11,790 bases of DNA from Rhodocyclaceae bacterium. Its GTDB lineage: Bacteria; Pseudomonadota; Gammaproteobacteria; Burkholderiales; Rhodocyclaceae. The position numbers were made by a program, and so were the translations under genes. Below the pieces are notes generated by a model. That model had not been told where the DNA came from. It saw only the letters and a list, made by a program, of their open reading frames with translations, and ran no database searches. The number at the start of each line of letters is the position of its first letter. The stretch's first letter is position 1. The DNA is taken from assembly GCA_013821865.1 (NCBI GenBank), contig PNJM01000053.1, positions 1 through 11,790 of the forward strand, given 5' to 3'. Shown piece after piece: positions 1-10,557 of this stretch.

Positions 1-1
1 C

Positions 2-469
2 ATCTTCGAGAACCACACGGTGTTCGAGAACCTGGAACTGGCAATGAAGGCGGACAAGCGCGTGCGCCGCAGCCTCTTCGCCGAAATAGACGGCGATACG
101 CGCGACCGCATCGCCGACACGCTCAGGCTGATCCGCCTCGCCGACCGGGCCGGCCGCCAGGCCGGCCTGCTCTCGCACGGCCAGAAGCAGTGGCTGGAAA
201 TCGGCATGCTGCTGATGCAGGAGCCGAAGCTGCTGCTGCTCGACGAACCGGTGGCCGGCATGACCGACGAGGAGACCGGGCGCACGGGGGAATTGTTCAA
301 GTCGCTGGCCGGCAGGCATTCGCTGGTCGTCGTCGAGCACGACATGGCTTTCATCGAACAGCTCGGCGGCAAGGTGACGGTACTGCACGAGGGCTCGGTC
401 CTCGCCGAAGGCGACCTCGCCGCCGTGCAGGCCGATCCGCGCGTGATCGAAGTCTATCTGGGGCGCTGA
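2..469 (+). CDS. urtD: UrtD, urea ABC transporter ATP-binding subunit (5' truncated)
   Basis: One of two cytoplasmic ATPases that drive the UrtABCDE high-affinity urea importer. The window opens inside the gene: the frame is open from base 2 and reads IFENHTVFENLELAM, the segment between Q-loop and signature in UrtD. About 155 C-terminal residues are present of a usual 250-280, and the Walker A motif is outside. Visible motifs are the UrtD-type signature LSHGQKQWLEIGM (about residues 57-69 of the fragment), Walker B LLLLDEPVAGM just after it, and the H-switch VVVEHDM. The LSHGQ form, rather than LSGGQ, is typical of the LivG/UrtD branch. A GTG at 20 is only an internal codon; the real start lies upstream. 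The stop is one base before urtE, and the whole downstream urease set follows on the same strand, which supports urea rather than branched-chain amino acids as substrate. Confidence 0.93.
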   Translation: MFENHTVFENLELAMKADKRVRRSLFAEIDGDTRDRIADTLRLIRLADRAGRQAGLLSHGQKQWLEIGMLLMQEPKLLLLDEPVAGMTDEETGRTGELFKSLAGRHSLVVVEHDMAFIEQLGGKVTVLHEGSVLAEGDLAAVQADPRVIEVYLGR

Positions 470-470
470 A

Positions 471-1163
471 ATGCTTTCGGTGCAGAACCTCAACCAGTAT
501 TACGGCGGCAGCCATATCCTGCGCGACGTTTCCTTCGATGCGGCGCCGGGCAAGGTGACGGCGCTGCTCGGCCGCAACGGCGTCGGCAAGACGACATTGC
601 TCAAGTGCCTGATGGGCCTGGTGCCCGCCGCTGCCGGCAGCATCCGCTTCGGCGGCGAGGACATCACGCGCCAGCCTTCCCATGTCCGCGTGCGTGCCGG
701 CATCGGCTACGTGCCGCAGGGACGGGAGATTTTTCCGCGTCTGACGGTGCATGAGAACCTGCTCATGGGCCTGGCGACGAAGCCGCGCGGCACGCCGATC
801 CCGCAGCGCATTTTCGACATGTTTCCGGTGCTGGGGCAGATGCTGCGCCGGCGCGGCGGCGATCTTTCCGGCGGCCAGCAGCAGCAGCTGGCCATCGGGC
901 GCGCCCTGGCTTTCTCGCCCAGACTGCTGATCCTCGACGAGCCCACGGAGGGCATCCAGCCTTCCATCATCAAGGACATCGAGCGCGCCATCCGGGCGCT
1001 GGCCGAGGAGGGCAGCATGGCCATCCTGCTGGTGGAGCAGTATTACGATTTCGCCCGTTCGCTCGCCGATCATTACCTTGTCATGGAGCGCGGCGAGATC
1101 GTGAAGCGCGGCGAGGGCAGCCGCATGGAACAGGACGGCGTGCGCGAACTGCTCGCGGTATGA
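471..1163 (+). CDS. urtE: UrtE, urea ABC transporter ATP-binding subunit
   Basis: Second ATPase of the urea importer, expected to pair with UrtD beneath the UrtB/UrtC permeases. It has 230 residues, the normal UrtE length. Motifs in order are Walker A GRNGVGKTT (34-42), Q-loop region GYVPQGREIFP (79-89), signature LSGGQQQQLA (132-141), Walker B RLLILDEPTEG (151-161) and the H-switch region LLVEQYYDFA. The LivF-like family also contains branched-chain amino-acid ATPases. The GRNGVGKTT and EPTEGIQPSII wording and the direct junction with ureD favour urea. The ATG lies one base after the urtD stop with a GGGG ribosome-site-like run about 7 bases upstream, so translation is probably coupled. It is followed 7 bases later by ureD with no room for a terminator or promoter, which ties urea import and hydrolysis into one transcript. 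Confidence 0.95.
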   Translation: MLSVQNLNQYYGGSHILRDVSFDAAPGKVTALLGRNGVGKTTLLKCLMGLVPAAAGSIRFGGEDITRQPSHVRVRAGIGYVPQGREIFPRLTVHENLLMGLATKPRGTPIPQRIFDMFPVLGQMLRRRGGDLSGGQQQQLAIGRALAFSPRLLILDEPTEGIQPSIIKDIERAIRALAEEGSMAILLVEQYYDFARSLADHYLVMERGEIVKRGEGSRMEQDGVRELLAV

Positions 1164-1170
1164 TCGCCGG

Positions 1171-2016
1171 ATGCAGCGCGATCCCATCCTTGCTCCGGGC
1201 TGGCAGGCCAGCCTCGATTTGCGCTTTTCCCGCCGCGCCGGCGATACTGTCCTGGCGGAGCGCCGCCATCGCGGCCCACTGCGGGTGCAGAAGCCGTTCT
1301 ACCCGGAGGGCGGCGGCGTCTGCCACGCCATCGTGCTGCATCCGCCGGCGGGCATCGCCGGCGGCGACGAACTGGAGATCGGCGCCGTGCTGGAAGACGG
1401 CGCCCATGCCCTGCTGACGACGCCGGGTGCCGGCAAGTGGTATCGCTCCGCCGGCCCCCGGGCGCGCCAGTCGCTGGATTTCGAAATCGGAGCGGGCGCG
1501 GCGCTGGAATGGCTGCCGCAGGAGACCATCGTCTTCGACGGGGCCGCCGCGAGGATGGAGAGCCGCATCCGGCTGGCGGCGGAAGCCCGCTTCATCGGCT
1601 GGGAAGTGCTGTGCCTCGGCCGCAAGGCGGCCGGCGAGCGCTTCACGAAGGGAGAGTTGCGACTGGCCACCCGCATCGTGCTGGAGGACCGGCTGCTGTG
1701 GCTGGAGCAGGGCCGCATCGCCGGCGATTCGCCGCTGCTCGAATCGCCGATGGGCTTGGCCGGTTTCTCCGTCTGCGGCACACTGCTGGCCACCGGCCAC
1801 GACATCGAAGCGGGCCTGCTTGCCGCCTGCCGCGAGATCGTGCCGCGGGAAGAGGGGGCGCGAACCGGCGTTACAGGACTGCCGCGGCTGCTGGTGGCCC
1901 GCTATCTCGGCCACTCGTCGGAGGCGGCGCGCGCCTGGTTCGTCTCCCTGTGGCGAGAGCTGCGGCCGGCGCTGATCGGGCGCGAGGCGCAGCCGCCGCG
2001 CATCTGGAGCACATAG
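1171..2016 (+). CDS. ureD: UreD, urease accessory protein
   Basis: UreD (called UreH in some species) binds apo-urease and, with UreF and UreG, forms the chaperone complex through which nickel reaches the active site. The 281-residue product is of normal length. Family landmarks are [15 protein letters not shown] (33-47), [12 protein letters not shown] (57-68), [11 protein letters not shown] (83-93), [12 protein letters not shown] (114-125) and the C-terminal RIWST. The ATG chosen gives the expected N-terminus a short distance before the first conserved block. No clear Shine-Dalgarno precedes it, so initiation may depend on ribosomes finishing urtE 7 bases upstream. It stands at the head of the urease genes proper, before ureA, the common arrangement in proteobacteria. 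Composition matches its neighbours and no damage is seen. Confidence 0.95.
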   Translation: MQRDPILAPGWQASLDLRFSRRAGDTVLAERRHRGPLRVQKPFYPEGGGVCHAIVLHPPAGIAGGDELEIGAVLEDGAHALLTTPGAGKWYRSAGPRARQSLDFEIGAGAALEWLPQETIVFDGAAARMESRIRLAAEARFIGWEVLCLGRKAAGERFTKGELRLATRIVLEDRLLWLEQGRIAGDSPLLESPMGLAGFSVCGTLLATGHDIEAGLLAACREIVPREEGARTGVTGLPRLLVARYLGHSSEAARAWFVSLWRELRPALIGREAQPPRIWST

Positions 2017-2026
2017 AAGGGACGAT

Positions 2027-2329
2027 ATGGAACTCACACCGAGGGAGAAGGACAAGCTCCTCATCTTCACCGCCGCGCTGCTCGCAGAGCGGCGCAGGGC
2101 GCGCGGCCTCAAGCTCAACTATCCCGAGGCGGTGGCCTACCTCACCGCCGCCATCATGGAAGGCGCCCGCGACGGCAGGACCGTGGCCGAACTGATGAGT
2201 GCGGGCAGCAGCCTGCTCAGGCGCGACGAAGTGATGGAAGGCGTGCCGGAGATGATCCCCGAGATCCAGGTCGAGGCCACGTTTCCCGACGGCACCAAGC
2301 TCGTCACCGTGCACCATCCCATCGTTTGA
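2027..2329 (+). CDS. ureA: UreA, urease gamma subunit
   Basis: Smallest structural subunit of the three-chain bacterial urease, (UreABC)3, in the cytoplasm. The 100-residue length is exactly that usual for UreA. The sequence is canonical throughout: [20 protein letters not shown] at the N-terminus, then [41 protein letters not shown] and the C-terminal [10 protein letters not shown] good ribosome site AAGGGA (2017-2022) sits 4 bases before the ATG, just after the ureD stop. Unlike many urease operons, ureB does not follow directly: an alpha/beta-hydrolase gene lies between them, so UreA and UreB, needed in equal amounts, are separated by about 1 kb of transcript. The separate ureA and ureB genes match the usual proteobacterial form rather than the fused Helicobacter form. 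Confidence 0.98.
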   Translation: MELTPREKDKLLIFTAALLAERRRARGLKLNYPEAVAYLTAAIMEGARDGRTVAELMSAGSSLLRRDEVMEGVPEMIPEIQVEATFPDGTKLVTVHHPIV

Positions 2330-2342
2330 AGGGAGATCCGCC

Positions 2343-3332
2343 ATGCCCCTGTCCCAGCAGAGCTTCCTAAGCCTCGGTGCGGACGGCTTTCATCGCATCG
2401 CCTATACCGATTGGGGCGACGCCCGCAACCCGCACGTCGTGGTGTGCGTGCACGGCCTGTCGCGCAACAGCCGCGATTTCGACCGCCTCGCCGCCGCCCT
2501 CGAAACCGACCACCGGGTGGTCTGCATGGACGTCGTCGGCCGCGGCGACAGCGACTGGCTCGACGACAAGTCCGGCTACAGCTTCGGCACCTATCTCGGC
2601 GACGCGGCGGCACTGATCGCCCGCGTCACCACGCCGGCCGCCGGCGGTTTGCTGGAAAGCCTGCAAGCCCGCCTGCGCGGCGGCCGGCCGGTGGCCAAGC
2701 TCGACTGGATCGGCACCTCGATGGGCGGGCTGATCGGCATGCTGCTCGCCGCCAAGCCGGGCTCGCCGATCCGCCGCCTGGTGTTGAACGACGTCGGCCC
2801 CTTCGTGCCGTGGAACGCGCTGATCCGCCTCAAGGGCCACGTCGGCAGCGAGACGCGCTTCGCCGACTTCGCGGCGGTCGAGCGCTACGTGCGCAAGGCT
2901 TGCAGCAGCTGCGGCCAGCTCGACGAAGCCTTCTGGCAGCACCTCGCCCGCCACGCAGCGGTGCAGGAGCCCGACGGCGGCTACCGCCTGCGCTACGACC
3001 CGGCCCTGAGCCGCGGCCTGCCGGTGCATCTGGACCCGGAATTGCCGATCGGGCCGGAGTTCCTGCGCGGCATCGATCTCTGGAGCGTCTGGGCGGCGGT
3101 GCGCTGCCCGGTGCTGGTGCTGCGGGGCGCTGACTCCGAAGTGCTGCCGGCGGAGACCATGGAGGAAATGCAGCGGCGCAAACCCAACATGAAGATCGTC
3201 GAGTTTCCCGGCGTCGGGCACGCACCGGCCCTCGCCTCGGCCGACCAGATCGAGGCGGTGCGGGATTTCCTGGGCACCGCCGACGAAGACGACGAACAAC
3301 CGCAAGAGGAAATGACGCATGATTCCCGGTGA
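2343..3332 (+). CDS. Alpha/beta-hydrolase inserted between ureA and ureB
   Basis: A 329-residue alpha/beta-hydrolase-fold enzyme, substrate unknown. Visible features are the oxyanion-hole HG at 37-38 ([10 protein letters not shown]), a strand and turn [14 protein letters not shown] (59-72), the nucleophile elbow GTSMGG with Ser126, the segment [14 protein letters not shown] (144-157), a probable acid in RGADSEVL (Asp264 or Glu266) and the catalytic His293 in GVGHAP. No signal peptide or membrane segment is seen, so it should be cytoplasmic. The cap region carries a CxxC pair (Cys187, Cys190), and the tail is acidic ([10 protein letters not shown], 314-323). The start has a strong ribosome site, AAGGGAGA (2329-2336). 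The gene is 13 bases after ureA and overlaps ureB by 14 bases, so it is co-transcribed and probably translationally coupled. The family has no established urease role. It might act on an ester, amide or carbamate related to urea supply, or be a passenger; nothing in the sequence settles this. Confidence 0.9.
   Translation: MPLSQQSFLSLGADGFHRIAYTDWGDARNPHVVVCVHGLSRNSRDFDRLAAALETDHRVVCMDVVGRGDSDWLDDKSGYSFGTYLGDAAALIARVTTPAAGGLLESLQARLRGGRPVAKLDWIGTSMGGLIGMLLAAKPGSPIRRLVLNDVGPFVPWNALIRLKGHVGSETRFADFAAVERYVRKACSSCGQLDEAFWQHLARHAAVQEPDGGYRLRYDPALSRGLPVHLDPELPIGPEFLRGIDLWSVWAAVRCPVLVLRGADSEVLPAETMEEMQRRKPNMKIVEFPGVGHAPALASADQIEAVRDFLGTADEDDEQPQEEMTHDSR
3304..3310 (+). promoter_or_regulatory. ureB ribosome-binding site inside the hydrolase gene
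   Basis: AAGAGGA lies 8 bases before the ureB ATG at 3319 and is built from the Gln/Glu codons near the end of the upstream hydrolase. A second ATG at 3312 is a hydrolase codon and reaches a stop after six codons, so the site supports 3319 as the ureB start. Ribosomes ending the hydrolase at 3332 pass directly over this start, which would link translation of the two genes. Confidence 0.65.
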
Positions 3333-3623
3333 AATTTGCCCGGCAGAGGGCGAGATCGAACTCAATGCCGGCCGCAAGACGGTGCGCCTTTCCGTCGCCA
3401 ACACCGGCGACCGGCCGATCCAGGTCGGCTCGCATTACCATTTCTTCGAGACGAACGAGGCCTTGTCCTTCGAGCGGGAAAAGGCGCGCGGCTTTCGCCT
3501 CGACATCGCCGCCGGCACCGCGGTGCGCTTCGAGCCGGGCCAGACGCGCACGGTCGAGCTGGTCGCGCTGGCGGGTGACCGCATCGTTTACGGCTTCGCC
3601 GGCAAAATCATGGGGAAGCTGAA

Positions 3624-3627
<4 letters not shown>
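3319..3627 (+). CDS. ureB: UreB, urease beta subunit
   Basis: Second structural chain of urease. The 102 residues fit the usual length for a separate UreB. Landmarks are MIPGEI at the N-terminus, [19 protein letters not shown] (about residues 25-43), [20 protein letters not shown] (about 55-74) and the C-terminal [13 protein letters not shown]. The start MIPGEI is the classical one and has a good ribosome site within the preceding gene. UreB helps cover the UreC active site and is thought to allow the movement that admits nickel. Its first 14 bases overlap the hydrolase, and its last four (ATGA) overlap ureC. The ureC overlap suggests tight coupling of the two subunits. Confidence 0.98.
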
Positions 3628-5338
<1,711 letters not shown>

Positions 5339-5339
<1 letters not shown>

Positions 5340-5824
5340 TGATCCTCATCGAGCAATGCGCAGCCTCCAATGCCGAGCCGGGCGCGCGGCTGGTGCTGCC
5401 CTTCGACGCCCGCTGCAAGAGCCGGCTGCGCACCCGGCTCGAATCCGGCGAGGAGGTCGGCCTGTTTCTCGAGCGCGGCACCGTGCTGCGCGGCGGCGAC
5501 CGCCTTGCCGGCAACGACGGCCGTGTCGTGGAGGTGGTGGCCGCCCCGGAGGCGCTGATGGAAGCCCGCAGCGAGGATCGCATGCTGCTGGCGCGGGTGG
5601 CGTATCACCTCGGCAATCGTCATGTGCCGGTGCAGGTCGGTCCGAACTGGCTGCGCTTCGCCGCGGACCATGTATTGGGCGACATGGTTGCCGGACTGGG
5701 GCTCCCTGTGACGGAGCTCGTAGCCGCCTTCGAGCCGGAAGCCGGAGCCTACGCCTCGGGCCACAGCCACGGCATTGCGACGACACCGGGAGCCAGGATC
5801 CACCAGTACCGGAGTGGCGCATGA
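5339..5824 (+). CDS. ureE: UreE, urease accessory nickel metallochaperone
   Basis: UreE binds nickel as a dimer and passes it to UreG during urease maturation. The 161-residue product starts at the ATG sharing one base with the ureC stop (TGATG). An in-frame ATG at 5288 would run 51 bases into ureC and is rejected because MILIEQ is the expected N-terminus. Landmarks are LPFDARCKSRLRTRLESGEE (20-39), FLERGTVLRGGDRLAG (43-58), the metal-site region AYHLGNRHVPVQV (88-100) with His90 and His95, and His111 in RFAADHVLGDM. The C-terminus has only a few histidines (GHSHG, 141-145; His155) instead of the long poly-His tail of the Klebsiella protein, so nickel storage capacity should be lower. The stop overlaps ureF by ATGA. 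Confidence 0.96.
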
Positions 5825-6498
5825 GCCTGTCGCTAACCCGTCTCCTGCAGCTCGCCAGCCCGGCCCTGCCGGTCGGCGCCTACACCTACTCACAGGGACT
5901 GGAGTGGGCGGTGGAGAGCGGCACGGTGCGGGACGAGGCGACTGCGCTGGGCTGGATCGGCGACCTGCTGGAATGGAACCTGGGCCGGTTCGAAGCGCCG
6001 CTGCTGGTGCGCATGCTGGCCGCCTGCCGCAAGGGCGATGGTGCGCTGCTGATCGAGCTCAACGAACGGTTCCTGTCCAGTCGGGAAACCGCGGAACTGC
6101 GGGCGGAGACGCTGCAGATGGGCTATTCGATGACGCGCCTGCTCGGCGAACTGGGAGACTTCCCCGCTGATGCACTGGCTGCGCTGCGCGCGCTCGATGC
6201 GCCGGGCTTTCCCGCGGCCTGGGCCAGTGCGGCCGCTGCCTGGGACGTGGACGCTGCCGCGGCACTGACGGCCTACCTCTGGTCCTGGGCCGAGAACCAG
6301 GTAATGGCGGCGCTGAAAGCCGGGCCTCTCGGCCAGGCCGCCGGCCAGCGCGTGCTGCTGGCGCTGGGCGGGCGCATTCCCGCCATCGTCGAGCGGGCGC
6401 TGGTCCTCGACGAAGCGGATTTCAGCAATTTCGCACCGGCCTTCGCCATTGCCTGCAGCCGGCATGAAACCCAGTATTCACGACTGTTCCGCTCCTGA
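5821..6498 (+). CDS. ureF: UreF, urease accessory protein
   Basis: UreF joins UreD on apo-urease and recruits UreG, acting as a checkpoint on GTP hydrolysis during nickel insertion. It has 225 residues, a normal length. The N-terminal block LLQLASPALPVGAYTYSQGL (8-27) is diagnostic. Further matches are ETAELRAETLQMGYSM (89-104), the middle block TAYLWSWAENQVMAALKAGP (150-169), VLLALGGRIPAIVERA (178-193) and the C-terminal SRHETQYSRLFRS. The start MSLSLTRLLQL overlaps the ureE stop as ATGA. The same frame stays open for 200 codons upstream into ureC and ureE, but that extension is a high-GC shadow. It is followed 6 bases later by ureG, so ureE, ureF and ureG form one coupled run. Confidence 0.96.
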   Translation: MSLSLTRLLQLASPALPVGAYTYSQGLEWAVESGTVRDEATALGWIGDLLEWNLGRFEAPLLVRMLAACRKGDGALLIELNERFLSSRETAELRAETLQMGYSMTRLLGELGDFPADALAALRALDAPGFPAAWASAAAAWDVDAAAALTAYLWSWAENQVMAALKAGPLGQAAGQRVLLALGGRIPAIVERALVLDEADFSNFAPAFAIACSRHETQYSRLFRS

Positions 6499-6504
6499 GA
6501 AAGC

Positions 6505-7099
<595 letters not shown>

Positions 7100-7122
<23 letters not shown>

Positions 7123-7175
7123 CGGTCTGCATGGTTCGATCCAATGAAGGCTTGAAATCTGGAGCAGGCGCCCCC
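7100..7175 (+). repeat. Inverted repeat from ureG end to htpG promoter, possible terminator
   Basis: CCTGCTCCAG (7104-7113, last codons of ureG) is an exact reverse complement of CTGGAGCAGG (7159-7168). GGGG (7100-7103) can further pair with CCCC after a two-base bulge (CG, 7169-7170). The loop is 45 bases. In RNA from the urease operon this could form a hairpin closing just before ATTTT (7176-7180), so it may terminate ure transcripts, although the loop is long and the T run short. The right arm lies between the -35 and -10 of the heat-shock promoter. Confidence 0.5.
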
Positions 7176-7179
7176 ATTT
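7151..7179 (+). promoter_or_regulatory. RpoH (sigma-32) heat-shock promoter of htpG
   Basis: CTTGAAA (7151-7157) and CCCCATTT (7172-7179) are separated by 14 bases. This matches the known sigma-32 consensus (CTTGAAA, 11-17 bases, CCCCATnT) at every defined position. A transcript would start near 7186 and give a leader of about 20 bases carrying the htpG ribosome site. It sits directly before an Hsp90 gene, a classical RpoH target, so htpG is expected to be heat-inducible independently of the urease operon. Confidence 0.9.
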
Positions 7180-7196
7180 TCCCCGCGTCCTATCGT

Positions 7197-7201
7197 GGAG
7201 G
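7197..7201 (+). promoter_or_regulatory. htpG ribosome-binding site
   Basis: GGAGG lies 5 bases before the ATG at 7207. It decides the start: the in-frame GTG at 7195 would place the ribosome site inside the coding region and has no site of its own. Confidence 0.8.
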
Positions 7202-7206
7202 AAACC

Positions 7207-9105
<1,899 letters not shown>

Positions 9106-9130
9106 TCCGCCGTTTCCGGTTTCGTGTTCC

Positions 9131-9160
9131 GGGTCGGCGCAGCTTGGCCGCGCCCGGCCC
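9131..9160. terminator. Possible bidirectional hairpin between convergent genes
   Basis: GGGTCGGCGC (9131-9140) can pair with GCGCCCGGCCC (9150-9160), giving 10 pairs with one G-T pair, one bulged C and a 9-base loop. It occupies the 56-base gap between the htpG stop and the stop of the convergent chemotaxis gene, where a shared terminator is expected. No T run follows on either strand, so intrinsic termination is not assured. Confidence 0.4.
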
Positions 9161-9161
9161 G

Positions 9162-10337
9162 TCAGGTACGGAACTGGCCGAGCACGGAACGCGACCTGCC
9201 GGCCAGGTCGCGCAGCGAATGGGCCTGCTGGACGATTTCGTCCAGATGGCTGGCGTTGGATTGGGAGACGCCTTCCAGTTCGCGCATCTGCCTGGCCACG
9301 CCCTCGACATTGTCCCGTACCCGATCCGATACGCCAGCGGTCTTCTCGGCCAGTTCGGCCGCGCGGCCGATCAGTCCGCGGGTCTGGGCCATGGTATGAC
9401 GAATATTTCCGGAGGCGTCGGACAGGGAATGGATGATGGCCGACTGCCCCTGCATTTGCTTGCTGGCTTCGACGATGCCGTCAATGATCGCCGACACGGT
9501 GCGATTGATGTCATGGAGGCTCAATTGGGTGTTCTCTGAGAGTTTGCGGACCTCGTCGGCGACCACGGCGAAGCCTCGCCCCGTCTCGCCGGCCCGCGCC
9601 GCCTCGATGGCGGCGTTCAAGGCCAGCAGGTTCGTCTGGTCCGCGATCCGGGCTACGGTGTCCAGTACCTTGCGGATTTCCTCGGCACTCGCGGAAAGCG
9701 AAGCGAAGCGGCTGGTCAGGGCAAGGCTGCTCGACACGCTGGTTTCGACGGATCGGGACATCGTCTCGATCTCGCGGTCGGTCTGCGCCAGGTTGTCCCG
9801 CGCCGTGCGCAGTTCGTCCCGCACCAGGCCAGCCTCGCTCGAAAGTGCGCCGAATTCCTCTTGGATGCGTTCGGCGGCGCCAGCCGTGTGCGTGGCGATA
9901 GAGGCGGCCTGGTCGACGGTCGCGTTGATTTCCCGGGCTCTCTGATTCACCAGCGCGGCGATCCGACCGTTCTCGTCAGCCAGCGTCTTGGCCTCGGACA
10001 GGGGGGTGCGCACGTTGCTGCGGAACTCCTCGATCACCACGATCACGTCGCTTATCTCGGCATTGAGGCGGGCGTCGACGCGGCAAGGCTCGGAGAGATC
10101 CTTCTTGCTAAAATGGCTCAGGTACTGGGACAGTTGGCGGAGGGCGACCACCCCCCAGCGCTTTTCGTCCTGGTCGTGGAGAAGTATCACGCCGGCGACG
10201 ACATACTGGACGACGCTGCCGATCAAGTTTCCGGTAAAGAAGGTCGCGTTGATCATCAGAAGAACGACGCCGATCCAGTGGACCAGGCGCATGCGGAGGA
10301 AGAGCGACTTGAGGGGCATTTTCGGGGTCTCATTCAT
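9162..10337 (-). CDS. Methyl-accepting chemotaxis protein with minimal periplasmic region
   Basis: Membrane chemoreceptor that should signal through CheW/CheA to the flagellar motor. With the start used it has 391 residues. Two hydrophobic segments (about 18-35 and 38-53) are separated by only a few residues, so there is no periplasmic sensor domain. A long helical, Ala/Glu/Ser-rich cytoplasmic region follows, probably coiled coil, with no obvious HAMP. The hallmark signalling hairpin is at 231-270 ([20 protein letters not shown], then [20 protein letters not shown]), genomic 9528-9647. The C-terminus (LGQFRT) lacks the NWETF-type CheR/CheB tether. The frame stays open to an ATG at 10454, but a sigma-28 promoter at 10354-10380 lies inside that extension, so the start is 10337 or the ATG at 10319 (MPLKSLF). 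Neither has a strong ribosome site. The missing sensor suggests detection of a membrane, redox or cytoplasmic cue. Confidence 0.9.
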   Translation of the reverse strand: MNETPKMPLKSLFLRMRLVHWIGVVLLMINATFFTGNLIGSVVQYVVAGVILLHDQDEKRWGVVALRQLSQYLSHFSKKDLSEPCRVDARLNAEISDVIVVIEEFRSNVRTPLSEAKTLADENGRIAALVNQRAREINATVDQAASIATHTAGAAERIQEEFGALSSEAGLVRDELRTARDNLAQTDREIETMSRSVETSVSSSLALTSRFASLSASAEEIRKVLDTVARIADQTNLLALNAAIEAARAGETGRGFAVVADEVRKLSENTQLSLHDINRTVSAIIDGIVEASKQMQGQSAIIHSLSDASGNIRHTMAQTRGLIGRAAELAEKTAGVSDRVRDNVEGVARQMRELEGVSQSNASHLDEIVQQAHSLRDLAGRSRSVLGQFRT

Positions 10338-10353
10338 ATTGACGATTACCCTG

Positions 10354-10380
10354 GTAACGGCCCGGTTTTCAGTAACTTTA
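10354..10380 (-). promoter_or_regulatory. FliA (sigma-28) flagellar promoter of the chemoreceptor gene
   Basis: On the - strand, TAAAGTTA (10380-10373) and GCCGTTAC (10361-10354) are separated by exactly 11 bases. The known sigma-28 consensus is TAAAGTTT, 11 bases, GCCGATAA, so 13 of 16 positions match with ideal spacing. The predicted start near 10347 gives a leader of about 10 bases to the ATG at 10337, or about 28 to the ATG at 10319. It places this receptor in the late flagellar regulon. Confidence 0.8.
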
Positions 10381-10434
10381 AGGTACGCGGGCCAAGGCCC
10401 CCGCCTGTCATGGCCTTCAGGAAAAGGAACTGAC

Positions 10435-10449
10435 GGCACGAGCCGTGCC
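10435..10449. repeat. Perfect palindrome GGCACG-AGC-CGTGCC
   Basis: A 6-base perfect inverted repeat with a 3-base centre in the divergent intergenic region, between the chemoreceptor and ATPase promoters. It could be a regulator operator or a small hairpin; no T run follows directly on either strand. GGCACG occurs again nearby (10468-10473). Function unknown. Confidence 0.45.
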
Positions 10450-10477
10450 AGCATGCCGAACGAAAGCCGGCACGCCC

Positions 10478-10521
10478 GGTTGTCCGTGATTTATTGCCAT
10501 TGAGCGGGGCCGGGTTGTCCG
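10478..10521 (+). repeat. Direct repeat GGTTGTCCG (two copies)
   Basis: GGTTGTCCG occurs at 10478-10486 and 10513-10521, 35 bases apart start to start. The first copy is just upstream of the -35 element and the second fills the end of the spacer before the -10 element of the ATPase promoter. This placement would suit paired binding sites for a regulator, but the repeat is short and could be chance. Confidence 0.4.
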
Positions 10522-10528
10522 CTATAGT
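10500..10528 (+). promoter_or_regulatory. Sigma-70-like promoter of the GspE/PilB-family ATPase gene
   Basis: TTGAGC (10500-10505) and TATAGT (10523-10528) have an ideal 17-base spacer and match the consensus at 4 of 6 and 5 of 6 positions. Transcription would begin near 10535, about 23 bases before the ATG at 10558. It is the only good promoter seen facing this gene. Confidence 0.6.
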
Positions 10529-10557
10529 GGGCCGTACCCATTCAGCGTAGGCTTGCG

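Noticed and set aside
20..469. GTG at 20 as a genuine start of urtD
   Set aside because: The frame is open to the window edge and the preceding residues (IFENHT) belong to conserved UrtD sequence, so the gene is truncated by the window.
7131..7147. T-arm-like sequence CATGG-TTCGATC-CAATG suggesting a tRNA remnant
   Set aside because: One stem mismatch, and no acceptor, D-arm or anticodon arm could be placed around it; the match to a T loop is short enough to be chance.
10435..10450. Sigma-54 promoter on the - strand (TGGCACG, 4 bases, GTGCC)
   Set aside because: The -12 element lacks the expected TTGC core, and the palindrome makes a similar match on both strands. The nearby sigma-28 promoter explains the gene better.
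10320..10500. Cyclic-di-GMP riboswitch before the chemoreceptor gene
   Set aside because: None of the conserved GEMM core sequences were found, and the sigma-28 promoter leaves a leader too short for an aptamer.
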